A stretch of 64,000 bases of DNA from the NCBI GenBank assembly GCA_947179485.1, contig OX359250.1, positions 39,710,783 to 39,774,782 of the forward strand, read 5' to 3'. This document shows, one piece after another, positions 11,401-22,449 of this stretch. The notes under the pieces are model-generated. The model ran no database searches and was not told the origin of the DNA. It was given only the letters and a program-made list of their open reading frames with translations. The position numbers and the translations under genes are program-made. The first letter of the stretch is position 1. Each line of letters starts with the position of its first letter. Origin of the DNA: Allacma fusca (lineage: Eukaryota; Arthropoda; Collembola; Symphypleona; Sminthuridae).

Positions 11401-12335
11401 CACTGCTGCCCTATTCTATTCCGACTTGAATAGGAAAATAGGAATTTGAATAGAATTGCCGAAATTTATACAGAAATAAATCGAATAGAATTGAATAGCT
11501 CGATTTTTGAAACTCCCAGACTAGAATAGAATAGAATATGCACCTGATGCCAAGATTAGAATTGAATAGTAAAAACAGTGAAATTCTTATTCAAATCTGA
11601 GCATCTGAGAATGTCATAAACAAAAAAAATTAACTAAAGACCTTTGATTGCATCCGTAAAAATCATCGATACGCGATAATTTGAGGCTTCGAGTAGGGTG
11701 GCGTCATTACCGCGAAGTAGGACGAATTTTGATTTTTTTTTTAATTTCATAATTTCTTTCAAAAAATTATAATATAAATTTCATTGAAATCGGTGCAGCG
11801 GTTTTTGAGATATCGTGCGGAAGGACACACGCACGGACGTACAGACAAGGTTTTTTTTTACTAAGGGGCTTGCGCCACCCTGAAAGCTAGAAATATATTT
11901 TGAGGGTAGGCATCACTTTATTAATTCAGGCCTTTTAACTGCCAATTGTTAAGTACAAGTAATTATTTATACGCCCGTTTAATTCTCTTCTGCCTGGAAG
12001 TGACTCGTAAATTTGGTAAATATCAGTTATTTTATTATCATTGTCAATAACAAGTTATACTTTATTCAAGGACCTTTAAATTGGAATTGTGAAAGAAAAT
12101 GTAGTTATATTTATACAGCGCGCTTTATTCGCTAGATTTCAGCGCGCGGTTTTTAATTCCTGATGAATAGAATTTGAATAGGAATAGAATAGGAATTATC
12201 TAATTTTGTTGGAATAGGAATAGACTTGAATAGCCTCGCCAAACCTTTAGCAGAATATAATAGGACTTGAATATACAAGACTTAGTTGTAAACAGAATAG
12301 AATAGAATAGAATTAAAACTTGGCGGGCAGCAGTG
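11401..12335. mobile_element. Non-autonomous hAT-like element with GAATAG word ends, copy 1
   Basis: Tips CACTGCTGCCC / GGGCAGCAGTG with a perfect 8-bp target duplication CATAAAAC on both sides. The 100-200 bp inside each tip is degenerate GAATAG/TTGAAT repeats, in opposite orientation at the two ends. The interior holds a short copy of the hairpin-tipped repeat (11663-11881). It is inserted in the older hAT at 11195-13856. A second, inverted family member lies at 40359-42863. Confidence 0.85.
11663..11881 (+). repeat. Hairpin-tipped GGGTGGCG repeat, short copy
   Basis: Starts with a near-palindromic tip (TCATCGATACGCGATAAT), continues with AGGGTGGCG and ends GCGCCACCCT after ACGGACGTACAGACAAGG. 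The longer copies (39161-39748, 42038-42600, 44555-45108) have extra internal subunits of about 110 bp. The element class is unresolved. Confidence 0.6.
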
Positions 12336-12430
12336 CATAAAACTAATAAAATCATAAAAATGTGATTACAAGCGTAACAAAATCATCAGGTAATAATTAA
12401 AAAGGTCTATGTTTTACAATTCTACAGTAT

Positions 12431-13811
12431 ATGGGAAGAGGTTGTCAATTCAAAAATTGGTTACGTCGAAATGGCAAAGATAACCAGACCCCTGCTAGGA
12501 TTTTAGTGTGTAAAGCGACTTTCTCTGTTAAGTATGAAGAATTTGGGTTTGTTAAATCTCACATGTAAAGTTCCTAAGAACCTAGAGAAAGCAGAAGCTG
12601 AAACTAAAAAAGTTTCGATTTTTTTAACCAAAAAATCTGGAGACGATTAAAAATTTAGCATATTGGCTGTTACAATGCGACCGTAGATTACGGCCGCCAA
12701 AATTATATATTTTCGAAATTCCAGGAAGAAAATCCATCAATTGTTGCTGCTAATTGCAAATATCACATTATACACAGCGCTGTGAAATATGCAAGCAATA
12801 AATTATCAATGGATGTTGAAGGGTTAGTTGTAAAGGTTTTTAGCGAATCTAGCTCGTCTGCGCAGAGACTAGACTCTTTAAAACAGATATGTGAATTCGT
12901 GGATGCGGCTTTCCTTACTTGCGGATTCCTTTCTAATAGGTCAGCTTTGAAGTCATATTTTCTTTTGAAGGAACAAAGTGACCTGTTGTATGTCATAACA
13001 GCAATGAAGTTGCTGCGAAAGTAGAATGCCTAACCGAATGATACCCATACATATATTGTGCACATTATTTTACAATAAATGAATTCGCCCATTTTAACGT
13101 TGGAGTGTAATGATGTGACGGAAGTTTACGCTATAATGAAATCTTTTCTGGAAAGTTCTGTAAATTAGATACTATAAATTTTACGGAAGTAGCGCTAATG
13201 CAATTCTGACAAATTTACCCCGCTACAAAACAAAAGCGCTTTGAACGGGAAGCTTTGGATGTTTTTGAAATCACTGCAGACCCATTTAAGCAGACATTTG
13301 GATTTCGTGATACTAAAGTTTTTTGAAAATGAAACTACTAAATTTTAAATCAGGAATTATTAGTATCCATGACTCATTTACTAAATATTGCCGTTGCACT
13401 CGGTATTAAATTAAACGAGGACCAACTGTACAAGGAATTTTGCTTACTATATCAAACTTGAGTTTTTTATTGTGATCGGTGATCGTGAGAACTGTCGGTG
13501 CAAAGTGGGCTGAGTTTTTTAAGAAAGATCAATGTCCTGAACTATTCAAGCTTGTATCGTTCGTGCTTTTAATTCCTGTTAGCAACGATTTTGCAGAAAG
13601 TTATTTCAGCCTAATGAAGAAAGTTTGGACAGCCGAGAGAAACTTAATGTCAACAAAACTTGTGAAGGCAGAGCTTCAAGACAGGTTAAATGTGCCCTTT
13701 TCATGTTGTGAATTGGTTTTTTTGAACAAACCGGAAAACAAGAAAATGTTATTAGATGCAAAAAGGCTGAAAAATACAATTAGGAATCGTGTATACTTAA
13801 ACAAATTTTAA
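12431..13811 (+). pseudogene. hAT transposase remains
   Basis: A chain of fragments in hAT order. At 12431-12565 a BED-finger-like N-terminus runs from MGRGCQFKNWLRR to KATFSVKYEEF and SHM, then a stop. At about 12725-13024 there is a middle segment with SSSAQRLDSLKQICEFVD. At 13479-13811 is the diagnostic hAT C-terminal dimerisation region: LIPVSNDFAESYFSLMKK followed by VWTAERNLMSTKLVKAELQ. Stops, frameshifts and deletions lie between the pieces, including loss of most of the catalytic core, so it cannot make an active enzyme. It sits inside the element at 11195-13856, whose right tip follows about 45 bp after the stop. Confidence 0.8.
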
Positions 13812-13867
13812 AATTATTTTGTCCCGGAATGACGTTTCAGAAAAGTGGGAACCCTAATGCAGTGTCA

Positions 13868-14802
13868 CCGAATTAATATGTAATTTTAATATGATACAAA
13901 TGACGGTTCCAGGACTAGAAGATTATGATAACGGAAATGATACATTTATGGAACTAACACCCATTTTTCACAATGCGGGTACGCTTACATGACTCCCCAC
14001 CCCGACTCATTTGGTCCATCGATTGCTTGAAAAGACTGGAAAATACACTTTCTTTCAAGAAGTTGATGGGTTGGCAGAGACTTCAGGAATATCTCTAGCC
14101 GATCCGAAAAATGGCACGAAAAATACTAAAACGGCAGAGCCTGTGGAATCTATCAAAAACGGCGAACTTTGTTTTCGAGGGGAGCAGGTAATACTATTTA
14201 ATGACCTGCGTTGACTATTGTCATGAGTTTAATTTAAATTGAATGTCGAAACTTTGTCTGCGTAAAGGTATTACACGGTTACCTGGACAATGAAGAAGCA
14301 ACTCGAAATGCAGTAGATGAGAATGAATGGCTGCATACGGGGGATATTGGTTACTAGGATGACCAAGAACATTTCTATATCGTTGGACGAACTACGGAGC
14401 TCATAAAAGTGAAAGGGTTTCAGTTATGAACATCTGTATTCCAGCTCTCGATTCGATATACCAGCAATTCTAGTTATATAATGAATCAATACAAAGCGTA
14501 TACACGCCTGGGGATTTACCAATTTTCAGGTATCACCATCAGAGTTGGAAGAAGTTTTGGGGAAACATCCTCAAATAATGGATACTGCTGTCATGGGAAT
14601 TCCTGACGATCGGACAGGAGAGCTCCCTCGAGCTTATGTGGTTAGAAAAGACCCTGATGTTACTGCAGAAAAAATCAACAACTATCTTCAGGATAAAGTA
14701 TAATCCGAGTACAAGAAACTAAAAGATCAAATCGAATTTATTGACACAATTCCAAAATCAGCCGCAAGGAAAATTCTTCAGAAGGAATTACAACTATTAT
14801 AG
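13868..14802 (+). pseudogene. Broken acyl-CoA ligase (4-coumarate-CoA ligase/luciferase-like), AMP-binding superfamily
   Basis: The remains span the C-terminal half of an adenylate-forming enzyme. About 13938-13980 resembles the segment with PIFHNAG. A piece ending at the donor 14187 holds GLAETSG (the AMP-binding YGxTE motif) and NGELCFRGEQ. The piece at 14268-14428 reads [23 protein letters not shown] and ELIKVKGFQ. The piece at 14530-14802 reads VSPSELEEVLGKHPQIMD, GIPDDRTGELPRAYVV and IPKSAARKILQKEL, the C-terminal lid with its Lys. Lesions are a TAG right after GDIGY (14355), a TAA at 14701, a missing block of about 100 codons before GLAETSG, and TT in place of the donor GT after KGFQ. 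A hAT element is inserted immediately upstream. Such enzymes activate fatty or aromatic acids; this copy is dead. Confidence 0.8.
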
Positions 14803-14921
14803 AAAAATATTTCAAAATGATGTTATTGGTTGAAAAGAAAAATATAGCTATTAGTCGTTTAGGTTCAACCAAGTACAATGTAAGATGTTAGACAAAACAG
14901 GTCTAAATATAACGAAACCCC

Positions 14922-15481
14922 ACTAGGACGTAAAAACAGCATCTGGTTGCTCGAGTGGTAGCTCAAACTTAGAATATTTCTGCTCTGCATTTTACCAAGC
15001 AAGCAAGTTTACCATTACAATGTTGCTTACTGTACTCTATGGCAATCCATCCTCATCAACCCATCATCTCTCACAGTCGTTCATGTTTACTTGACTATTT
15101 CTAGCCTTAAATACTAATTAAAGGACTGAGCTAACCAGCAGACATATTTAATCAAAGTCCATCCATACATTTGTGCTTTGATTATTTTTTAATGCTTTCT
15201 GGTTATTTGTAATTTAAGTTTGCTGAATAATTTATAGCTTCTATTTAGGAATATTTAGATTGTACTATAAGGCAACTCTGAGGGTTAGCTCAGTCCTTGA
15301 ATTAGTACTCAAGGCTAGAAATAGTCAAGCACACATGCACGAGCTGTCAGAGATGATAGGTTGCCATAGAGTACAGTAAGCACCATTGTAATGATAAACT
15401 TATGCTATGGTAAAATGCAGAGCAGAGGAGAGCAGAAATAGTTCGAGCTACCACTCGAGCAACCAGGTGCTGTTTTTACGT
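14922..15481. mobile_element. Short foldback (MULE-type) element
   Basis: Two inverted arms of roughly 200 bp surround a spacer of about 150 bp. The left tip is ACTAGGACGTAAAAACAGC and the right tip is GCTGTTTTTACGT. The arms share GTTGCTCGAGTGGTAGCTC and GACTATTTCTAGCCTTAA. The outer 18 bp match the tip of the autonomous MULE at 52367 except for one base. No clear target duplication was found. It encodes nothing and was probably mobilised by the MULE transposase. Confidence 0.65.
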
Positions 15482-15989
15482 ACGAATTACGAGCAGCATT
15501 TATTTTGTAGATAGTCAGTTGATGAGTTGAGGACTCGATCCAACAACCAACCAATAGGATGTCCGTGCCTCAAAAGTTCGGGGAAATGTTCACAGTTATT
15601 TCAAGCAAAGCATTTTTAGTGGTAATATTCCTACTTTTGATTTTGTACATTATTCTAGGGTTAAACTTTCCGTTTCTCGAATTGATTACTGTTCTCAAAG
15701 CTCCTAAGAGCTGATTCCCATTGCCCATCCAAAAATACAAACAAGAACGATGCAACAACAGCTTCCGGCCCGCAACCGTTTCCAAGCAAGGTTTGGGAGC
15801 GTTCACAAATGACGTCATCAAATTAGTGGGTGGGTGCTAACGGGAGATGATGATGTTGATGACGCAGTGGTAGGGTGGATTTGACCAAATGATGATGTCA
15901 TCAACCGACGAATGTTACCAACGATTTTGTTGCTTAACCGTTAACAGTTTTGGTAGTTTGAATCAACCTGCTTCGGCTTGCTTACTTGC

Positions 15990-16096
15990 CGAAAATGCCC
16001 AAAATGCCAGGCATTTTCAAATTAAGACATTTTCAGGGCATTTTTAGGTAGGCAGGCATAAAACCCAGGGCATTTTCAATTGTGCAACCCTGGTGA
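15990..16096. repeat. AAAATGCCC word island (solo end)
   Basis: Repeats of AAAATGCCC/GGGCATTTT ending in TTGTGCAACCCTG, the same tip as the right end of the element at 30674-31799. No left tip was found, so this is a solo or truncated end. Confidence 0.55.
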
Positions 16097-16854
16097 TGAT
16101 GACGTCATTCCATGGGGTGGGTGCGTCGTTTCATCACATGATGATGTCTGATGACAAGTGGGTGACTGGGTGCCTAAAACAAGTATTTTGGATGACGTCA
16201 TTTGTGAACGCTCCCTTTCTAAAATTTAATAAACTCTTATGTGCCTTTATGGTGTGTGTGTGTGTATGCCAGTGAGCATAAATCTCATACTTTTGCAGAA
16301 ATTTTGGGGCGACTAAGCCGCAATCCAAGGGTTATCTGTAACTGCACAGGATTTCACCAGTTGGTTCTCAATATGTTTACTACTGTAATTTTCGTAGATT
16401 TTTTAACCCCATACTTCCTAAGGTGTGGACAGCGTGGCCAAAAATTGCAATTTTGGCAAACATTTTTTTATTTGAACAAAAGTATGAAACCTACAATTTC
16501 AGAAAATTAGCTAATCGTTCCCTATTATACTGGCAATTACCACACCAAATTTCAAGTGTCCAGGTCAATCCAATTAACCTACAAAAAATTAAAAGTCCAC
16601 CAACTTCGGAAATTTTCCGCCATTTACCATACAAACACATACGCCTATACTAATACATGGGGGCCCGACACATATTTTAGTGGAATTATAATATTCATTT
16701 CAACGTTCACCGAGGCCTATATCAGCTTGAAAACTACAAATATGATGCAGGGGTCATAACCTATTTCTGTACTTAACCTGGGCAGGTCACTTAGGTCAAG
16801 TTAATTTTTGTTGTTCCAATAAATGTTTTAGCGTTTATAGAAAATTGGGGGGCC
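16097..16854. other. Repeat-derived intergenic DNA
   Basis: Contains a short GT microsatellite (16251-16264). The stretch CCCATACTTCCTAAGGTGTGG near 16410 recurs in similar or inverted form near 19860 and 49835, so it belongs to a dispersed repeat. No gene is supported. Confidence 0.4.
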
Positions 16855-16861
16855 ATGGACA

Positions 16862-17172
16862 GGTCCAAATTAGATTCTAGGTTAGAATCAAGTTTAGACT
16901 CAAGTTTAGACTCAAGTTTAGATCCAAGTTTAGACTCAAGTTTAGATCCAAGTTTAGACTCAAGTTTAGATCCAAGTTTAGACTCATGTTTAGACTCAAG
17001 TTTAGATCCAAGTTTAGACTCAAGTTTAGACTCATGTTTAGACTCAAGTTTAGACTCAAGTTTAGACTCAAGTTTAGATTAAAGTTTAGATTAAAGTTTA
17101 GACTCAAGTTTAGACTCACGTTTAGACTCACGTTTAGACTCAAGTTTAGACTCAAGTTTAGACTCAAGTTTA
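16862..17172. repeat. 12-bp minisatellite (CAAGTTTAGACT)
   Basis: About 25 tandem copies of CAAGTTTAGACT, with variants GATCCAAG, GACTCATG and GATTAAAG. Because 12 is a multiple of three and the unit has no stop, long spurious open frames run through it on both strands; none is a gene. Unlike the word islands it is strictly periodic and has no inverted partner. Confidence 0.9.
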
Positions 17173-17339
17173 GTTTGCGTATTTGTGTAGTTGAAAAACT
17201 GCAGCATTGGCGTGGCAAGCCAGTGGCAAGAAATGGTAACAGCCGATTTTTATTGGTCAGTGGGTTTATTTGGATAGCACTAATTATGACCATTTTATAC
17301 CAACCTACCAGAGCTGTTATGTTATTTTAAATACATGTT

Positions 17340-17620
17340 TGTTCAAATACGCATTTAAAATACATTTTTGTATTTTTGTCGCTAAGTTTATTTCGTATTT
17401 TGGTCGCTAAGTATATTTTGTATTACGTAAAGGAAGCAATGTATTTAGTAGTTTTTATTTTCTACGTTTGAAGTATGTATTTAGTATTTTATAGTCAGTA
17501 TTTTCGGCGCCTAAAGGATGTATTTAGTATTTTATAGTTTGTATTTTCGGCGCCTAAAGGATGTATTTAGTATTTTGTAGTTTGTATTTTCGACGCCTGA
17601 AGAATGTATTTATGAAGGCA
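17340..17620. repeat. Tandem TATTTAGTATTTTATAG / GCGCCTAAAGGA repeat
   Basis: About four imperfect units of roughly 45-50 bp, each with GTATTTAGTATTTT, TTTGTATTTTCG and CGCCTAAAGGATG. The left part is built of AAATACA/TGTATTT words, so this could be the end of another word-island element, but no paired tip or duplication was seen. Confidence 0.55.
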
Positions 17621-17785
17621 AGAGGTACAGGCCGGTTAGAACCGGATTTGACCTAATAATGGCCAGACCATTTCTTGTTATTTGCCAACCTTGATTACCG
17701 TACGTGCAAGCAACGCCGGTCATTACCCAGGTATAATCCGAAAACCTCAATTTTTCGGATATAAAAAATCGACGATAGCTGGAAC

Positions 17786-18958
17786 TAGGTTATGTCGATT
17801 TGAAAATGCCCGGCATTTTGGACAAATTGTCCGCCCAAAATGCCGGGGCAATTTGGGCATTTTCATTTCAGGGCGAGGGCGGCATATTAGCTCATGTTGG
17901 GCAAAGGCATTTTGGGCATTTTCATCGAGGACAAATTGGGCATTTCGGGCAGAATCGGGTAATATAATAGCACAATCTATATAATTTGACAATGGATTTG
18001 AAAATTTCTTTGTAATTTTGGAGAAAAAGCGTTCAAAATTACCTTAAAAATTGTATTAGATTTATGTCATTATGTTGACGAAGTTAATTCAACCGGTGAC
18101 GAAATACGTTTTGATACCATAGGTCATATTGAACATTGCAATTTTTGAAACACCTGTACACGATACGGCTATAAATTAAATTATTCTAGGAACTATTTTT
18201 CCAAACTGCAGACGATGTAAAATGAACTCCCATCATCATGGAATATTCACATACCCCTATACATGTATGTCTACTGCGATCAGAAATGTCTTTTCGGCTA
18301 AAATTTGAACCCATACGGGAATTATTTTATACACCATAAAACTACAAACAACAATATTTGGGGGACCTGTACGGAGGATATTTATTTGTTTTTACTCGAG
18401 CCATTTTTGGCTGATCGTTGCAAACTGCAGACAATAGTGATGTAGAATAAACTGAGTATAAAATTCAGCTTCATCACCTATTAAAATTTTGACTGATCCC
18501 TTACCATCAGATTTTTACTTTAGTAGTACTTAATAGTATTTCTGCCCGCCAGTCAGTGACGCATGTGTAAATTTATTTCATATTATTGTTTACATAGAAA
18601 TTTATTTTCATAGGAGTGGTAAATGATATCACCTTACGTCAATGAAATTAAATTGATTTGGCTGTTTTTGCCATTATAATATATTACGAACAAGCGAATA
18701 TCCAGATATTGACATTTGTAACGCTTCCTTGGCTGCACTTTGATGCATTTGGATTTATATTCTGAATATATGCTAGTAATCCAATTTTGGTGCCGTGAAA
18801 ATGCCCAAAATGCCCAACTTGCCCTGCCCAAAATGCCCAAAATCAGGGCATTTTCAAAAGCTACCCACTTACCCGATTTTGAGCATGTGAGCAGGCATTA
18901 TAGGCATTTTCAGCTGGGCGGGCAAATACTGCAGGGCATTTTCAATCGACATACCCTA
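17786..18958. mobile_element. Non-autonomous hAT-like element with AAAATGCCC word ends
   Basis: Tips TAGGTTATGTCGATTTG and its near-complement ending CGACATACCCTA, flanked by GCTGGAAC and GCTGCAAC (8-bp duplication, one mismatch). Both ends hold AAAATGCCC/GGGCATTTT islands of about 150 bp. The interior of about 850 bp is AT-rich and non-coding. The word is the same as in 30674-31799, but the outer tip is different. Confidence 0.75.
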
Positions 18959-19044
18959 GCTGCAACTCATGATATACCATTCTAGATAGACAAGTAAAAT
19001 TTAACGAGGATTCGACCAGAGTTTTCGAGAAACAGGAGGTAATG

Positions 19045-19445
19045 CGATTCCCTGGTATGGGTTGGAGTTTGGTAAATCTCCCTGAAAGATGATTTTCGAA
19101 TTTCCCTGCTGAATATTATCTCCCTGCTGGAAGGTCCTCAACGATTTGAAAAATCCCTGCTGAAAACAAGGTCAACGATTTGAAAAATCCCTGCTGAAAA
19201 CAAGGTCAACGATTTGAAAATCCCTGTTGGCAAAGAAAAATCCCCTACAAGACGTGAAATCCCTTCCAAATTAGACCAATCAATCTAAAAATCCCTGTTT
19301 GAATAATAAATTCCCCTGAAACTCACTGCCAAAAAAGGTCAACGATTTTGAAAATCCCTGTTCGTAAAAATAAATCCCCTCCCTTTGAGATTTTCCCTGC
19401 CGGAAATATTTTTTCCCTGGGAAGAATCTTTCAAATCCGACCCCT
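19045..19445. repeat. TCCCTGCTG/AAAATCCC word island element
   Basis: About 400 bp of degenerate GATTTGAAAATCCCTGCTGAAAAC-type repeats. The right tip AAATCCGACCCCTG matches the tips of the paired element at 61358-61779. The left tip TGGGTTGGAGTTTGG is diverged and the duplication is unclear. Probably a complete but decayed member of that family. Confidence 0.55.
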
Positions 19446-19949
19446 GGTATAGGGGTGTCATAATTATGTCTGACGTTTACCCAAAATATTTTGGGTAACA
19501 AATTATTAGTAACAAAAATTATTTATCAATTATTTGTCAAATATTATATTATATTATTTGTAAGGCAATTTGTGACTTGAAGTCAACATACTGATGTTGA
19601 TTTCAAGTCACAAATAATTTTTGCGTTATTGCACAGATGTCCATTGTCGATGACATTGTTCAGGTGGTCTAATAGCTACATTCCAAAATTTATTCCTCCC
19701 CATTCTGTCCAATGCGGAGGTTTTTTGATCACATTCTTAGCTCTAATAAATTTAAGCTAAATCTATTCCTCTGTTTGCAGCGTCTAAGCTGCTGAAATTG
19801 TGCTCGCAGTAAAGCTGCGTAATATGTTATCGGCCCCTTCGTTTAACATGTGGCCAGGCTGTCCACAGCTTAGGAATAGTAGCATAGTAAAAACCTTCGG
19901 AATTATAGGGTTAATACAGTGTGGTTTCAAATATTCTGTCTTGTTGCAG

Positions 19950-21182
19950 GAAGACAATAGACAAAAATAGTTTTGTGGAATCGAAATGCAGTGACGAAGC
20001 AACTCTAGCGGGAGCTAACCAACATGTCCTAACGTTCTCGTTTTATTCTAAACCAGAATCAGTTAGGGCAACTAATAAAAGCTACTTTGACGGGATTTTG
20101 ACAAATCTGAAATTAATGAAAAAAATATACCCTGGTTGGATAATGCGGGTGTACACAAATGCATCATACACTCCCGAAGTTTGTGACGTGGTGTGTGCCG
20201 ATGAAAAACTCTTCTTTTGTGACATTCGTGGATTGCAGCGATTCGGTAATCACTCGAGACAATTGGCACGAATTTCACTTCAATAACATTAGTGACTTGG
20301 AAAAAGAATTTAGATTTTAAAGATTTCTGCTCTTTCTAAGCTGTATACAATACAACCCCTCAGTGGCTGCTGGAAAGATTTTCAGTAATCAATAATATTA
20401 AAATGTTCTCTAATAAGTAATAATGATGCTGTAGTTGTGATGTGAGCACGTAGTAATTTCAAATGAAACGAAGTATAGATTCTCACAATATTTGAAAAAC
20501 CAATGGCTACTGACTGAATTTCGATTTGTGTGTACATTAGCAGCCGAGGTAGAAAGTTTAGATCCAATGCTGTGGAGGTCAATGCCAATGGGAGATCCTA
20601 CAGTAAAAATGTTTGCTTCCCGTGACCTGGACAGTCGTTTGAGTCAGAGAGAAAAGGATGCTGTGGACCAATGGGAGGATTCTGGATACCCAATTCATGG
20701 AATGAGAGATCACCCATGGCATTTAACAACAATCATGGGGGGGATGTGGGGTGCTGATAATTACAAATTGTGTCTCGACGTCGCTCAGGAGATCAACTTC
20801 CACATGATGCAAGTAATGTTGTTTTATGCTTGAACAAAGTTACAATCGATCGTACTGCATTTGTTGTAACACATTGTTTAGCAGGTGGATTTACAAATTG
20901 CTTACCTTTTGCAAATTGTAGCGCGTATGGAAACAACCTAGTCTTACTGATCAAGAAATTCTTTCTTGCGTTGTATATGAACCGCACAAGAATACTATTT
21001 TAACCCATGACAGCTACAATTGTGAAGTTTACAACGATAGCATTCCGTTTCCCACGAAGCGTCCTCAAAGTAAGGACTATGTGCAACGCGTGGTAGTGAT
21101 TGGAAGTGACCCCGCAGACCTGGATAAAATGTGTCCAGTGGCATGTCGGCCAAGCTATGGTCAAAACTGGGACTACTGTTAA
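19950..21182 (+). CDS. Glycosyltransferase-like protein of an uncharacterised invertebrate family, 5' end missing
   Basis: Exons 19950-20245, 20544-20812 and 20922-21182 join in frame (phases 1 and 0) and end in DYC and TAA, giving about 274 residues. The first exon here follows an acceptor (TTGTTGCAG), so at least one upstream exon, probably with a signal anchor, is missing from the annotation. Visible motifs include PGWIMRVY, LFFCDIRGLQRFG, then DPMLWRSMPMGDPTV, SRDLDSRLSQRE with a DxD-like RDLDSR, MRDHPWH, MGGMWGA and finally LTHDSYNCEVYNDSIPFPTKR. These are the hallmarks of a widespread but uncharacterised invertebrate family with a presumed GT-A fold; the sugar and acceptor are unknown. 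A Golgi location is inferred from the DxD motif. All three exons are open, so the gene is probably functional. Confidence 0.72.
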
Positions 21183-22449
21183 AGCTAACAATAAGCCAGA
21201 TAACTTGTTGCAGCTGTTGCAGAACTAACTCCACACTTAAACTATTCCAAGTGGTTTCCATAAAAAAGTTGACCTTTTGTTTAAAATTCTTGATGTCATT
21301 TGCAATCTTAATACTATAATTTGACCGTGGCATAAGAGAGTTTTTTAAATCTTCGCTTTCTCGTAAACGCGCTTTTTAGGTTTGCGAGTACTTTTGCAAA
21401 AATAATAATAAAAAAATATATATAATCTCTATACAATAATTTGACGATGGCATAAGAGAGTTTTTTTAATTTTTGCGTCCATTGATCCAATGGGCCAATA
21501 TTTCTACGCCCATCAAGCACTGCGCTTGACCGGGTACATCGTGTTCATCATCATCGTCATGTGTACAGAACAGCACTGTACCTGTGCATATGAAAACCTC
21601 TAGTACTTAATAATAAACTGGATTTTAACTATAGAATTTAATGCAACAACGATACTATTAAACGTAATTATCATGTACAATGCATACGAAGGTTCCATGA
21701 AATTGTGAATGTCAACACACTGTGAACGCTATGTACAATAGTAAAGTTCCTCCGGACTGATGAGCCAGACTGAACCCAAAGAGAGGTTCCAGTGTTGTTC
21801 AACAATAAGTACGAAATTATAAATTCTTATTAAGAATAATAATCATTGTTAAACTCTCCTCCGACTTCCATATTTGAATTAAAATCAGTTAATGCATATA
21901 AATATACATAAATGACATTGCACTTGAAATATCAAAGGGATACTGTAGGTTTTCGGAAAACTAATTACGCACCAATTTAGGGAATTATTTTGGAAAGACT
22001 TCTGAATTTTTTAATACATGTGACAAAATTAATACTCTCTGACGTACTTAATCAGACAATAATAGCATTATTGTTTCCTTAAAAAATTAAATGCTTCTCC
22101 TTATGAAAGCACCCATGTACGCAATAGGACGTTTTATTTTCGTTTTAAACCCTTTCGACACAATTCATGTATTTCTCATTCCCAGCAATGCTACATGTAT
22201 GGTTTTGTTATTCCAACTAAACAATAGAAATTACGTTGGAGGAACCTGCTGTGTCAACTTGATAGCATGGTAATGGAATTCAAAGCAGAGTGTGAGCTCT
22301 TTCTCATTGCTAATAAAAAAGATAAGGTCACACTTAAAAATAAGTATTGTTCCCCAACATTCTTACCGGGCTGGGTTTCAACTGCTTTCAAATGCTGCAC
22401 CGTCCCTATTAAAAATCTGAGTGATACACTGACACAAGAGTTTGCCATG
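21183..22449. other. Intergenic between glycosyltransferase-like and mucin-like genes
   Basis: Two related segments, each with TTTGACSATGGCATAAGAGAGTT, lie at 21319-21345 and 21438-21465. Between them is TTCTCGTAAACGCGC followed by TTTTTAGGTTTGCGAGTA, a motif that recurs three times near 54100-54850. The rest is AT-rich with no supported gene. Confidence 0.45.

Larger units (their letters stand above)
11195..13856. mobile_element. Decayed autonomous hAT transposon with CCCGGAATG word ends
   Basis: The outer tips are TAGGGTTCCCA (left) and TGGGAACCCTA (right), flanked by ATGCAGTC and ATGCAGTG, an 8-bp duplication with one mismatch. The left end carries repeated CCCGGAATG/CCCGGGACAG words to about 11300; the right end carries one GTCCCGGAATGACG. 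Inside are hAT transposase remains (12431-13811) and a younger nested element (11401-12335). This is the clearest link between the word-island ends and hAT transposase. Confidence 0.75.

Noticed and set aside
14922-15481. A 9-bp target duplication for the short foldback
   Set aside because: ACGAAACCC on the left and ACGAATTAC on the right share only five leading bases and are not placed symmetrically relative to the tips.
16855-17330. Long open frames of repeated SLDSSLDS / LSLNLSLN residues on both strands
   Set aside because: They follow from a 12-bp repeat without stop codons; no start context, splice sites or flanking coding sequence.
20885-20940. Extra glycosyltransferase exon starting GTGGATTTACAAATTGC
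   Set aside because: Good acceptor, but every frame hits a stop before joining the HDSY exon; the acceptor at 20921 gives an open, family-like frame instead.
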